From NCBI GenBank assembly GCA_012031265.1, contig JAAUTY010000002.1:124001-188000 (forward strand): a DNA stretch of 64,000 nucleotides. The letters run 5' to 3'. This stretch comes from Spirulinaceae cyanobacterium SM2_1_0. Its GTDB lineage: Bacteria; Cyanobacteriota; Cyanobacteriia; Cyanobacteriales; Spirulinaceae. Shown one piece after another: positions 17,333-26,026 of this stretch; the first letter of the stretch is position 1; every line of letters begins with the position of its first letter. Below the pieces are notes generated by a model. The model searched no databases, was not told the DNA's origin, and saw nothing but the letters and a program-made list of their open reading frames with translations. The translations under genes were made by a program, and so were the position numbers.

Positions 17333-18726
17333 AGTCATTGAAACCGCCACTCGCCGCGAGCGCGATCGCCCTGCTGCTGTGGGTAAACCCGATGCTCGCC
17401 CATGCTGAAACGTCGGTTGCCCAACTGCCGCAGTTTGAACCCGTCCCCGTGAGCTTGCCGACTAATGCGTCGTACACGCTGGGAGCGGGCGATCGCGTCC
17501 GCATCGACATCTTCATCGTGCCGGAATACAGCGACGAGTACCCGGTGCTAGTCGATGGCACGTTGAATCTGCCGCTGGTCGGCACAGTTTCAGTACAAGA
17601 CCTCACCCTCGAGCAGGCCGCGACCCGCCTCGCGGATCGCTACCGCGAGTTTTTGGTGCGGCCAATTGTCACCGTGGGTCTGGTGTCGCCCCGTCCGGTG
17701 AAGCTGGCGATCGCCGGTGAAGTCCGGCAACCCGGTTCCTACACGGTGAATCTCGACGGCAACCGCCAATTTCCCACGATCACCGAAGTGATCGGGCTGG
17801 CGGCGGGCGTCACGCTCGCCGCCGATGTGCGCCAAATCGAGATCCGCCGTAACTATCAGGGCACTCCCCAAACCTTTAGCGTTGACCTCTGGAACTTGCT
17901 GCGCGAGGGCGACCTGAGCCAGGACATCGTGTTGCGCGATGGCGATCAGGTCTTTATCCCTACCGCGACGGAGATCGATGCGATCGCCACCCGCCAACTC
18001 GCCGATGCTAGCTTTGCCCCCGGCGATACCGCACCATTCCAGATCGCGGTCGTCGGCGAAGTGACCCGCCCCGGCTCCTATACCGTCGGCGCGGACAGCG
18101 AAGAACCGCCGACAGTCACCCGCGCGATCACCGTTGCCGGTGGCATTGCACCCACCGCCGATGTGCGCCGCCTGCGCCTGCGCCGCACCACCCGCGACGG
18201 CACGATCGAGGAGGTGGACATCGACCTCTGGCAACTGCTTCAGGCCGGAGACCTCAGCCAAGACCCGCTACTGCAAGCGGGCGACACGATCCTGATCCCG
18301 GAGGCGGCGGCCATTGATGTCACCGAAGCGCAGTCGCTGGCGACCGCCAACTTCTCGCCCGACACGATTCGCGTCAATGTCGTCGGCGAGGTCGTCAGCG
18401 GTGGCACCCAAGAGCTACCGCCCAATACACCCCTCAATCAGGCGCTACTGGCGGCGGGTGGTTTTAACAATCGCGCCCGTCGCTCCAGCATCGAACTGAT
18501 CCGGCTCAATACCAATGGTACGGTCAGCAAGCGCGAAATCGAGGTCGATCTGGCGAGCAACGTCAACCCGGAGGACAATCCGGTGCTCCTGAACAATGAC
18601 ATCGTGATCGTCAACCGCTCGGCGCTCAGCAGCGTTTCCGACGCGCTCGGTGCCGTCCTCGCGCCCGTCGGCGGCTTCTTCAGCTTTATTAATTTCTTCA
18701 ATATCTTTGACAATCTGCTCCAGTGA
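17329..18726 (+). CDS. Wza-like polysaccharide export protein with SLBB domains
   Basis: A 465-residue periplasmic/outer-membrane export protein, GTG start overlapping the wzc-like stop (GTGA). A signal peptide (ASAIALLLWVNPMLAHA) precedes the polysaccharide-export domain (SYTLGAGDRVRIDIF, VDGTLNLPLVGTV) and three SLBB-type repeats beginning VKLAIAGEVRQPGSYTV, QIAVVGEVTRPGSYTVG and IRVNVVGEVVSGGTQEL. It should form the translocon partner of the upstream kinase. No lipobox cysteine is seen, unlike enterobacterial Wza. No glycosyltransferases are adjacent. Confidence 0.88.
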   Translation: MKSLKPPLAASAIALLLWVNPMLAHAETSVAQLPQFEPVPVSLPTNASYTLGAGDRVRIDIFIVPEYSDEYPVLVDGTLNLPLVGTVSVQDLTLEQAATRLADRYREFLVRPIVTVGLVSPRPVKLAIAGEVRQPGSYTVNLDGNRQFPTITEVIGLAAGVTLAADVRQIEIRRNYQGTPQTFSVDLWNLLREGDLSQDIVLRDGDQVFIPTATEIDAIATRQLADASFAPGDTAPFQIAVVGEVTRPGSYTVGADSEEPPTVTRAITVAGGIAPTADVRRLRLRRTTRDGTIEEVDIDLWQLLQAGDLSQDPLLQAGDTILIPEAAAIDVTEAQSLATANFSPDTIRVNVVGEVVSGGTQELPPNTPLNQALLAAGGFNNRARRSSIELIRLNTNGTVSKREIEVDLASNVNPEDNPVLLNNDIVIVNRSALSSVSDALGAVLAPVGGFFSFINFFNIFDNLLQ

Positions 18727-18766
18727 GCCGCCTCAAGCCCAGAGCCTGACCCCGCTCATGGAAGCC

Positions 18767-19474
18767 TCAGGCCACTGAAGCTAACGCTTGGTTGTTCTGT
18801 CGCTCAACCTCGTGCAGGGCTTTCAGCGCCAGCTCGAGATCAGCGGTCAGATGCTTGGAGTCGCGCTTGAGCGAGCCGTGGTAGTAGTCGATCGCGTCAA
18901 TCGGTTCACCAATATCAACCCGCGCATTACTCCCCCAGCGGGGATACTCATCGGAGTAGTGCAGGCTGATCGGGACAATCTTGACGGTTTGTTGCTTCAA
19001 CTTTGCTTGCGCTTGCAACGCGGCCACCGCGACACCGCGCTTGAGCGGACTGACGGTCGGTTGGCGAAAGATATTGCCCTCCGGAAAGATCGTCAGCATC
19101 TCGCCCTGGCAGAGCAACTCAACCGTGTGACGTAGACTTTCAAGCCCGGGACTCTGCGGATTGACCGGGAAGCCGCCGAGGCGACGGATGAACCAGCCCT
19201 GCAAACCACACATCTCGTCGGCTGAGACCATGAAGCGCAGGTAGCGACCGCTGACCAAACGCCCGGTGGCATGAGGGACAATAATCGCATCCCAACGCGA
19301 GCGGTGGGTCGGCGCGAGGATGGTCGGGCCGCAGCGCGGAATATTCTCCTGCCCTGAGATGTCGATCCGACCAAAATAGAGCGGTAACAGGGCATAGCTA
19401 CCGAGCGGGTAGACCAGGCGGCCGAGCCAGGGGGAGATGCGGGATGAGATGGTGATGTCGCTGGATGAGGTCAT
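18767..19474 (-). CDS. PlsC-type 1-acylglycerol-3-phosphate acyltransferase
   Basis: A 235-residue acyltransferase beginning MTSSSDITISSRISPWL. The catalytic box is PTHRSRWDAIIV (the HX4D motif, with Arg-Ser-Arg-Trp as the four residues), followed by the substrate-binding FPEGNIFRQ and a later VPISLHYSDEYPRWG. It probably acylates lysophosphatidate or a related lipid at the membrane. Divergence from standard PlsC means the acceptor could be something else. It is convergent with the polysaccharide operon and not linked to it by function. Confidence 0.8.
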   Translation of the reverse strand: MTSSSDITISSRISPWLGRLVYPLGSYALLPLYFGRIDISGQENIPRCGPTILAPTHRSRWDAIIVPHATGRLVSGRYLRFMVSADEMCGLQGWFIRRLGGFPVNPQSPGLESLRHTVELLCQGEMLTIFPEGNIFRQPTVSPLKRGVAVAALQAQAKLKQQTVKIVPISLHYSDEYPRWGSNARVDIGEPIDAIDYYHGSLKRDSKHLTADLELALKALHEVERQNNQALASVA

Positions 19475-19756
19475 GGCAAACTGCGTGCGGTCTGTCGGTC
19501 AGCAAGCGTCAGCTCAGTGGCTGAACTCCTTTTTACCCTAGGGGCGATGCCGAGTGCTACTGTCCATCGGCAGGACAGTTAACGCATTGGCAAGTGGAGC
19601 CACCAGCGCGATCGCCCGCAGACCGTTCTAAACCGTCCCGACGCCAGCGCCATGGCGAGAGCTAGCGCTGGGCCGATTGCCGAACTGTCTTGTGCTTGGC
19701 GATCGCTCGATACCGCTCGCTATGGTAGCGCAGACTTTGCAAAACTTCATACTGCG

Positions 19757-19866
19757 ATCAACAACCGTCTCAGCTTACGGTTGCCACTCCAGCTTTTCCC
19801 CAGAGCGATTCTCACGCCACTCGCACTTATCAACAACCGTCTCAGCTTACGGTTGCCACTCCAGCT
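19757..19866. repeat. two 38-bp direct repeats copying the end of the next gene
   Basis: The 38 bases at 19757-19794 (ATCAACAACCGTCTCAGCTT to CACTCCAGCT) recur exactly at 19829-19866, a 72-base period. The right copy contains the TAA stop and last codons of the minus-strand gene at 19847-20638; the left copy is a non-coding duplicate just downstream of it. The rest of the 19475-19846 spacer holds no supported gene. Confidence 0.9.
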
Positions 19867-20638
19867 GCACCGAGGTTTCCGCTGGACGTGCCGAGGAAAG
19901 TCCGGGATTGAGCCGGGCATCGCTGCCGTCCAAGTTGGTGTGGTACGTCCAGCCGCGATCGCCACTCTCGCTCTCGATCACCAGTTGCCAGCCGGGGATG
20001 GCCTGCATGGTACAAGGCTGGGCAGGACGCTCATAAATGCCAAAGCAGCCGCCCCAAACCTTGGGATAGGCCAGGGTCAGGCGCAATTGTTCCGCCGCGA
20101 CGCCATAGTCGGTCGCAATCTGAGCGAACACCGCTGTTCGGGTCGCAGCCGGCAGTACTTCGACGCCATTTTCCAACAAGGTGAACCCCTGTTGCATCTC
20201 CGGGGTTTCACCAGCCGTCTCCCGCCAGGGTTCATTGGTGCGATAGCGCCACTCCTGCCCGTCCACGGTCAAGGTAATCTGCCAGCCCGGCGTTTCCGCC
20301 GCCAAGCAAGCCGTATCCGGCAGATATAGCCCCAAGCAACCGTCTGACCAGCGCTGTCGCTCGGCACTCACCAGCGCGATCGCTTCAAGCGGCTGTTGCG
20401 ACCAATTTGCGACCTGCCGACGCAGCCGCGCAATCAGTTCAGTGGGCTGGTTGGCATCGCCTTGAGCAGTGTCGGGAATGACTTCGAGGCGCTGACTCAG
20501 CGGCGTGGGTTGGGTGCTCGGCAAGAGACTGCAAGCCTGGATGAATTGAGGGGCGATCGCCATTGTGCTGAGGGCGATCACGCTGCCCAAGGTGGCGATG
20601 CTCAGCCAATGACGGCAAGTCTGAGGTCGTAAAATCAT
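19847..20638 (-). CDS. exported protein with two tandem cysteine-containing repeats
   Basis: A 263-residue protein taking ATG 20638 as start, because it places a hydrophobic signal segment (HWLSIATLGSVIALSTMAIA) at the N-terminus; the longer frame to 20761 adds a non-family basic leader. The body has two related units: WSDGCLGLYLPDTAC then PGWQITLTVDGQEWRYRTN, and WGGCFGIYERPAQPC then PGWQLVIESESGDRGWTYHTN. Each has a Cys pair and a closing Trp/Tyr-Asn motif, suggesting a duplicated disulphide-bonded domain. Similar proteins occur in cyanobacteria; no function is known to me. The stop lies in a 38-bp direct repeat. Confidence 0.7.
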   Translation of the reverse strand: MILRPQTCRHWLSIATLGSVIALSTMAIAPQFIQACSLLPSTQPTPLSQRLEVIPDTAQGDANQPTELIARLRRQVANWSQQPLEAIALVSAERQRWSDGCLGLYLPDTACLAAETPGWQITLTVDGQEWRYRTNEPWRETAGETPEMQQGFTLLENGVEVLPAATRTAVFAQIATDYGVAAEQLRLTLAYPKVWGGCFGIYERPAQPCTMQAIPGWQLVIESESGDRGWTYHTNLDGSDARLNPGLSSARPAETSVQLEWQP

Positions 20639-20806
20639 CAGTGATTTCCTGCAACTCAAAATTCTGGGGGGACATTGAGGCACATGGCGAGCGGTATGGC
20701 ATGGGGTATTTCGCAGTGCCTTGGCCTCAATCCGATTAAAACGGCTCTTGTGGGGATTCATGGTCGGGGTTGCCGTTTTCGCAACGCGCTGCGCGCCCAG
20801 GTTGGC

Positions 20807-22834
20807 TTAAAAGGGAATTTCGTCGTCCTCACTGGCGATCGCCACATCCGGCTCCGGTATTGGCAACGCGACTATCGGCTGGCTTGGCCGAGTCCCGACA
20901 TTCAAATCGAGATCCAGCTCGATCACTTCCCCCTTAAACGTGGTCGCAAACTTTTGTGCCGCCGCCTCGATGTCACTGAGAGCGAGGGGCGGTGGCTCGG
21001 GGGCGATGGCCGGAGCTGCTCCGCTTGGCTCCAAGGTGGGTGGGGTCGCAGCGGGGGCGGGTTCTGTCGCGATCACCGCTGACGGCACAGACGGGTTGAC
21101 CGACGCATCGGCGCGATCGCCATTTTGTGAGCTTGGGGCGGGTTCTGGGTCGAGATCAGGCGGGTCAGGCAATGGCGGTGGTGCAAGTGGCTCGGCCTCG
21201 CGGACGCTGGGCGTGGCGTGGCGCGGGCGGGGGTCGTACGGGCTTGATGTCGGTGCGTTGGCCGCCTTCGCCCCAGCCGCCGCAACCTGCAACTCCACCT
21301 TGACAGGCGGTGTCAACACTTGGTCGAAGGCGGTTTGAATATTTTCTTCCCTGCTTTTGACGATCTTCAGCATCGCCGGTTTTTTGACCCCGACGATGGC
21401 GATCGCCGCCGCCGGTTCGACGCTGAGGAGCAGACAGTGCTGACTGATCAAAGCCTTGGCGCTGTTGGGTTGTACCTGATCGAGCACCTGTTGCCACAGC
21501 GCCAGCAGATGCTCTGGCTCCAGCTCAGCCGGGATACTGGGTTCCGGTACGGTGGCGGGTTCTGGTTGTACCGGCGGCTCTGGCTCTGGCGGTGAGAGAG
21601 ACGGTGTCACATCAACCGCTGGTGACGGTTTCGAGGACGCAGCGACTGGGGTGGGCAATGGTGCGGCAGTCGTGGGATCCGATGTTGTGACCGGAGTGAC
21701 CGGACGAGCAGCGATCGCCCCGGTTGGTTCCTGAATCCCCTCCCTCGCAGCGGGCAGCAGCGCTAGGAGCGCGACCTCCAGCCAGAGGCGCGGCTGGGTC
21801 GTCTGGCGCAGTTGACCCTCGCTGGCTTTGAGCTGTTGCTGCCCGCGCAAAATCTCCGGAACTGACCAAGCTGCCGCTTCCTGGCACAGCGCCGTCCAAG
21901 TCGCCTGGGTGACGGCGATCAGGTCACCGCGCTGAGGGGCCGTTTTGGCAATGAGCAGATGCAGATAAAAATTCGCCAAACTCTGCAAGACCGCCAGTGG
22001 CTCGCGGCCGCGATCCAACAAGTGGCGGCAACGGTCGAGCACGGCCTCCGGGGAACCGTTGCGGAGCGCCTGCAACAGCGCCAGCAAATCGCGTTCGGGC
22101 ACGGCACCGACGAGATCCCAGACCGCTTCTGGCGTGATCGGCGGCGGCAGCAGGCTGAGCTGGTCGAGCAGGCTCTCGGCATCGCGCAGGCCGCCGTTGG
22201 CGATCTGGGCAACGAGGGTGAGGGCAGTGGGGTCAATGTTGATCGATTCTTGCTGGGCGATCGCTCGCAAATGTGCAACCATCGCCGCCAGCGGGATGCG
22301 GCGATAGTCGAAGCGTTGGCAGCGGGAAATGATCGTCGGCAGCACGCGCTGCGGATCGGTAGTCGCCAGGACAAAGACGACGCGGGGCGGCGGTTCTTCG
22401 ATCGTCTTTAGCAGGGCATTGAAGGCGGCGGTGCTGAGCATATGGCACTCGTCGATGACGTAGACCTTGTAGCGGCTGCTGACCGGCGCAAATTGGGCGC
22501 GTTCGATCAGGTCACGGATGTTGTCCACGCCGGTGTTGCTGGCGGCGTCGATTTCAATCACATCCAGCGAGGAGCCGTTGGCGATCGCCCGACAAGATTC
22601 ACACTGCCCGCAGGGTTCCGCCGTGGGGGCCTCGCTGCGCTGGCAGTTGAGCGATTTTGCCAGGATACGCGCCGACGAGGTTTTGCCGGTGCCGCGCGGG
22701 CCAGTGAAGAGGTAGGCGGGGGCAATGCGGCGGCTAGCGATCGCATTGGTCAGGGTGGCGGCGATCGCTGCCTGGCCCACGAGCTGCGCGAAGGTCTGCG
22801 GACGGTATTTGTGGTGGAGCGGGTGATAAGGCAT
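20807..22834 (-). CDS. dnaX: DNA polymerase III subunit gamma/tau
   Basis: A 675-residue clamp-loader ATPase. The N-terminus MPYHPLHHKYRPQTFAQLVG is followed by Walker A GPRGTGKTSSARILAK (about 45-60), zinc-binding cysteines at about 64, 75, 78 and 81, Walker B VYVIDECHML (about 124-133), and sensor-1 VFVLATTDPQRVLPTI. From about residue 350 the protein becomes a Pro/Glu/Ser-rich linker, a tau-like helical region, and ends DVAIASEDDEIPF. The gene is uninterrupted; no intein is present, although cyanobacterial dnaX genes often carry one. It is monocistronic. Confidence 0.93.
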   Translation of the reverse strand: MPYHPLHHKYRPQTFAQLVGQAAIAATLTNAIASRRIAPAYLFTGPRGTGKTSSARILAKSLNCQRSEAPTAEPCGQCESCRAIANGSSLDVIEIDAASNTGVDNIRDLIERAQFAPVSSRYKVYVIDECHMLSTAAFNALLKTIEEPPPRVVFVLATTDPQRVLPTIISRCQRFDYRRIPLAAMVAHLRAIAQQESINIDPTALTLVAQIANGGLRDAESLLDQLSLLPPPITPEAVWDLVGAVPERDLLALLQALRNGSPEAVLDRCRHLLDRGREPLAVLQSLANFYLHLLIAKTAPQRGDLIAVTQATWTALCQEAAAWSVPEILRGQQQLKASEGQLRQTTQPRLWLEVALLALLPAAREGIQEPTGAIAARPVTPVTTSDPTTAAPLPTPVAASSKPSPAVDVTPSLSPPEPEPPVQPEPATVPEPSIPAELEPEHLLALWQQVLDQVQPNSAKALISQHCLLLSVEPAAAIAIVGVKKPAMLKIVKSREENIQTAFDQVLTPPVKVELQVAAAGAKAANAPTSSPYDPRPRHATPSVREAEPLAPPPLPDPPDLDPEPAPSSQNGDRADASVNPSVPSAVIATEPAPAATPPTLEPSGAAPAIAPEPPPLALSDIEAAAQKFATTFKGEVIELDLDLNVGTRPSQPIVALPIPEPDVAIASEDDEIPF

Positions 22835-23085
22835 GGCTACGAGCGCCGAAATGGGGACGGCCTTCTCATTGTAGGGCGGTGCTCACGCCACCCTCGGCAT
22901 GGCTAGTTCCCCAGCCATCGCTCTCCCGCGAAGCAAGCCTTTAACCCGCCCAATTGTGTGCATCGTTCAGACTTGCAGCAAGGTCAATACATCGAATTGA
23001 TGGCGTGAAGTGACCGCCATCGTCTCGCCAGCAATGAACGTCTGACGATTCTGGCGCTCTAGCGCGATCATTGTCTGCTGTGCGC

Positions 23086-23688
23086 TCACGAACAACTGGT
23101 GTAGGGGTTCGCACACTGATCCTGGGGAGCAAGCCAGCCTTGGGTTGTTTCGGTTTCTACCTTCACCCAATCGCGATCACAACTCACCAAGGTCACCGGA
23201 TAATCAGCCGGGAGCTGGGCTAGCACCTGGCTCTCCTCGTTGGCGCTGGCGTAGAGGGGCACGCCGTCGGTGTCGTAGCCCTTGGTGCGGAGGCTGAGCT
23301 GCTCAGCCGGTGTCCAGCCCTGACCGGCAAACTCCAGGCGGTCGGCTTCGCTCACGGCGCGGTCAACGCGCAGCCATTCGTCCTGGGCAATCACGATCGT
23401 CACAGTCAACTCGATCACCGCTTCATCCGGCAGGGCGACGATCACCGGAGCTTCTTCATTTGGCTCAGTCCGCAGTTCCAAACTCGTCGGTTGTGGGTCA
23501 CGGGCATAGGCCATAACCTCGCATTCGCTACGGCTCAGCTCCAGCGCGAGCGAATTCACCTCATCGGCGGTGGGTACGCGGCTCGCGCCGGTCGCGCTAC
23601 AGCTCGACAGCGTGACAGTTAGGCCGACAGCCAGCCAGAGTCGGCGTTGACGTTGATGGTTGATCCAAAGAGCAGTCGCTGGTTGCAC
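23086..23688 (-). CDS. SH3-like-domain lipoprotein
   Basis: A 200-residue protein with GTG start 23688. The signal peptide LWLAVGLTVTLSSCSATG contains a lipobox-like cysteine, so it is probably a lipoprotein. Two bacterial SH3-type segments follow: TSLELRTEPNEEAPVIVALP with DEWLRVDR, and GVPLYASANEESQVLAQLP with DRDWVKVET. Such domains bind peptidoglycan or other envelope ligands. A pair of cysteines near the end (QCANPYTSCS) may form a disulphide. The function is otherwise unknown; neighbours give no clue. The 22835-23085 spacer holds no other gene. Confidence 0.7.
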   Translation of the reverse strand: MQPATALWINHQRQRRLWLAVGLTVTLSSCSATGASRVPTADEVNSLALELSRSECEVMAYARDPQPTSLELRTEPNEEAPVIVALPDEAVIELTVTIVIAQDEWLRVDRAVSEADRLEFAGQGWTPAEQLSLRTKGYDTDGVPLYASANEESQVLAQLPADYPVTLVSCDRDWVKVETETTQGWLAPQDQCANPYTSCS

Positions 23689-23795
23689 GCGATTTATCCT
23701 ATGCGATCGCTCGCCAGTGCGAGGAAACGCTTACCGGTCATTGTGCGATAGGACTCCCAACTTGTGCAACTTTTGGGGTAATTGGCGATCATCAC

Positions 23796-24773
23796 TTAGA
23801 CCTCGGATGGACTGGGATCAAGTGATGGACTGGGATCCAGACTGGTAGAGCCTTGCCAATGTCGCAGGCAAGGGGCAAGGGTGATCAGGTCTTCGATATT
23901 GATCTGCATAGTGCGGCAGATGTCGTCCAGCGGCAAATCATTGGTGTCGTAGCCAAAGGGGTTCTCAATTTGAATCCCGATTTCCTCGATCCCGAAGGCG
24001 GTAAAGCTGATCAGCGCTGTCAGCAGCGCTGTCCACCAACCAAAGGTATCCACCATTTGCAGCGGCAATGACAAACAGTAGATCAGCAGCATTTGCTTGA
24101 GATGGATCGAGTAGGAAAGCGGGATCGGCGTTTTCAGGATGCGCTCGCAGGCACCCAGGACATTGACCATCGCGTCCAGAAGCTGAAACATGGCGGTCAA
24201 CTGGTAGGTATTCAGGCATTGCCGCTCGTGTTGCTGCTGGAGATAGTCGCCGATCCAGAAGGCAATCTCCAGCGGCGGATTGTGCATCGTCTTCAGTTTT
24301 TGCCACCAGGCATCTGGCATCAGCGGTCTCAGCTCGGCATTCACTTCTTCGGCGCGCAGGTGCAGTTTGGTGGCGATCGCAAAGGCTATGAGCAAGCGCA
24401 GGGTGGCGATTTTCGTTTGCCGATCGGGCGGCTCCTCCTCAGCGATCGCCACCCAAATTTGCCGAGCCAAGTTGCGAACGGTGTTGACCAGCATCCCCCA
24501 CTGCTTGCGCCCTTCCCAAAAACGCTCATAGGCGGTGTTGGTCCGAAAGACCAACATCAGGCTCAGCACCAGACTCGGTACGACACTGGTTTCTGCTGGC
24601 AGCGCCACCGGCCAACCGGCTGCACGGGCTGCCGCGACGACGAGACCAAAGCTGCCGCAGAGCAGCACCCGCGGCCAGATGACCGGGATCACCGAGTTGC
24701 GGACTTGCATCGCAATCCACAGCCAACGCCGCTTTTCGCGATGCCAAAGGTTAATTTCTGAGAGTGAAGGCAT
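23796..24773 (-). CDS. bestrophin-family anion channel
   Basis: A 325-residue membrane protein, start ATG 24773 (MPSLSEINLWHREKRRWLW). Typical features are four main hydrophobic segments and the motif SLMLVFRTNTAYERFWEGRKQWGMLVN, then RLLIAFAIATKLHLR and, near the C-terminus, EEIGIQIENPFGYDTNDLPLDD, the calcium-clasp-like acidic region. Bacterial and thylakoid bestrophins form pentameric chloride or bicarbonate channels. The tail is repetitive (SLDPSPSLDPSPSEV), a small duplication. It follows the MOSC gene by about 20 bases and is likely co-transcribed. Confidence 0.85.
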   Translation of the reverse strand: MPSLSEINLWHREKRRWLWIAMQVRNSVIPVIWPRVLLCGSFGLVVAAARAAGWPVALPAETSVVPSLVLSLMLVFRTNTAYERFWEGRKQWGMLVNTVRNLARQIWVAIAEEEPPDRQTKIATLRLLIAFAIATKLHLRAEEVNAELRPLMPDAWWQKLKTMHNPPLEIAFWIGDYLQQQHERQCLNTYQLTAMFQLLDAMVNVLGACERILKTPIPLSYSIHLKQMLLIYCLSLPLQMVDTFGWWTALLTALISFTAFGIEEIGIQIENPFGYDTNDLPLDDICRTMQINIEDLITLAPCLRHWQGSTSLDPSPSLDPSPSEV

Positions 24774-24792
24774 GAGCAAGGGGGCCGGGCAC

Positions 24793-25644
24793 TCAGGCGG
24801 CTGGAGCACGCTGGGCAATAACCTCGACCGGATCGCCCACGTGGATCACACCGGTGCAGCGGGCGATCGCATTCACCCCGAACAAGACGCCACGCTGCGG
24901 GACTTTGCGGAAGCTCGCGAGGGTTTTGAGCGGCTCGCCGAGCGGGCTGCGCTGTCCACTCCGCTGGTCGGTAGTGGGAATGACACAGCGCTCACAGGGC
25001 TTGACCGTATCGAAGATAATCTCGCCAATTCTCACCGCCTGCCATTCATCTTCAGCAAAGGGGATGTCGCTGGCGATCGCAATATTCGGCCGGAAGCGAT
25101 TCATTGGCACGGCAAGCGTCTCCTGGGGATAAGTGGCCTGCAAGCGATGGTTAAGGTCAGCCAGGGAAGCCGTGTTGGTGATCAGAAACGGATAGCCATC
25201 GGCGAAGCTGACCGGTTGCTGGGGCTGCGTGGCGTAGTGGGGGTCGATGGGTCGCACGTATTTGGGGGTCTGCCGCAGTAGACGGACGGGAGTGTCGAGT
25301 TGCAGGGCTTGTTGCAACCATTGGGCAGCGGCATCGCCTTGGTCGATGGCAGTGGTGCGATCGCGGAAGATCTGTACCGGATGCTCTAGCCCGGTCAAGG
25401 TTGGCGTCAGTGTCAGCGGTTTTAGGCTGACAGCAGGTGCAGCGAGGATGAGATCCTCACCTGAGCACCGTACTTCGATCTGGGCGAGTTGGGGCAGTTG
25501 GCGCTGGGTCAGAAACTGTCCCTCGGCATCCGTGATGATGAATTCGCGATCGCGCTCAAAGCCAGTCGGGGCGATCGCGGCCTCGGCAAGCAGGATACCG
25601 CGACAGGATTTGATCGGGTAGATCGCCAGCTCAACAACTTGCAT
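24793..25644 (-). CDS. MOSC-domain protein with MOSC N-terminal beta-barrel
   Basis: A 283-residue protein starting at ATG 25644 (MQVVELAIYPIKSCRGILL). The N-terminal barrel shows GFERDREFIITDAEGQFLTQRQ; the MOSC domain shows FRPNIAI, GEIIFDTVKPCERCVIPTTDQ with the key cysteine(s), and FGVNAIARCTGVIHVGDPV. The family binds molybdenum cofactor or sulphur (mARC/YcbX-like) and serves in reduction of N-hydroxylated compounds or sulphur transfer. It is the upstream partner of the bestrophin gene. Start at 25653 is possible but adds only three residues. Confidence 0.85.
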   Translation of the reverse strand: MQVVELAIYPIKSCRGILLAEAAIAPTGFERDREFIITDAEGQFLTQRQLPQLAQIEVRCSGEDLILAAPAVSLKPLTLTPTLTGLEHPVQIFRDRTTAIDQGDAAAQWLQQALQLDTPVRLLRQTPKYVRPIDPHYATQPQQPVSFADGYPFLITNTASLADLNHRLQATYPQETLAVPMNRFRPNIAIASDIPFAEDEWQAVRIGEIIFDTVKPCERCVIPTTDQRSGQRSPLGEPLKTLASFRKVPQRGVLFGVNAIARCTGVIHVGDPVEVIAQRAPAA

Positions 25645-26026
25645 CAGCAGCAAAACCTCTGCTTGTCAACAGAGTATTCAGGGCTAGAGGCAATCCTAGC
25701 AGGTTTTTTCAGCGCCAGTATTTGCAGCCGTATTAGCCGTGCGCGCTGTAGACCGTAGGCTAGTTCAGCGTTACTGAATCTGGATGCTCCCTCCTCGACT
25801 GATCGTAAAGACGCGACATCGGAATCCATCCCCCCGGAAGCATCCCACTTTGGCACTCTCCATACCTTTTAAACTCCAGACCCCCCAGTCCCCCTAAAAG
25901 GAGGCATTTTGAGGTGCGGTTTTCCTAGCCCAGTTTCGGTGTGGCGGGAGCGATCGCACAGAGGGGTTTAGCGGAGCCTATTCCACAGGAACGTAGATCT
26001 GCCAATCGTAGGATGCTTCCCTGAGA
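25645..26026. other. intergenic stretch between MOSC and htpG genes
   Basis: No gene is supported. The stretch contains degenerate C/A-rich wording near 25870-25910 (CCCCCCAGTCCCCCTAAAAG) typical of worn dispersed repeats, and one HIP1-like site. The left part should hold the promoter of the MOSC-bestrophin unit, which is read leftwards. Confidence 0.4.
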
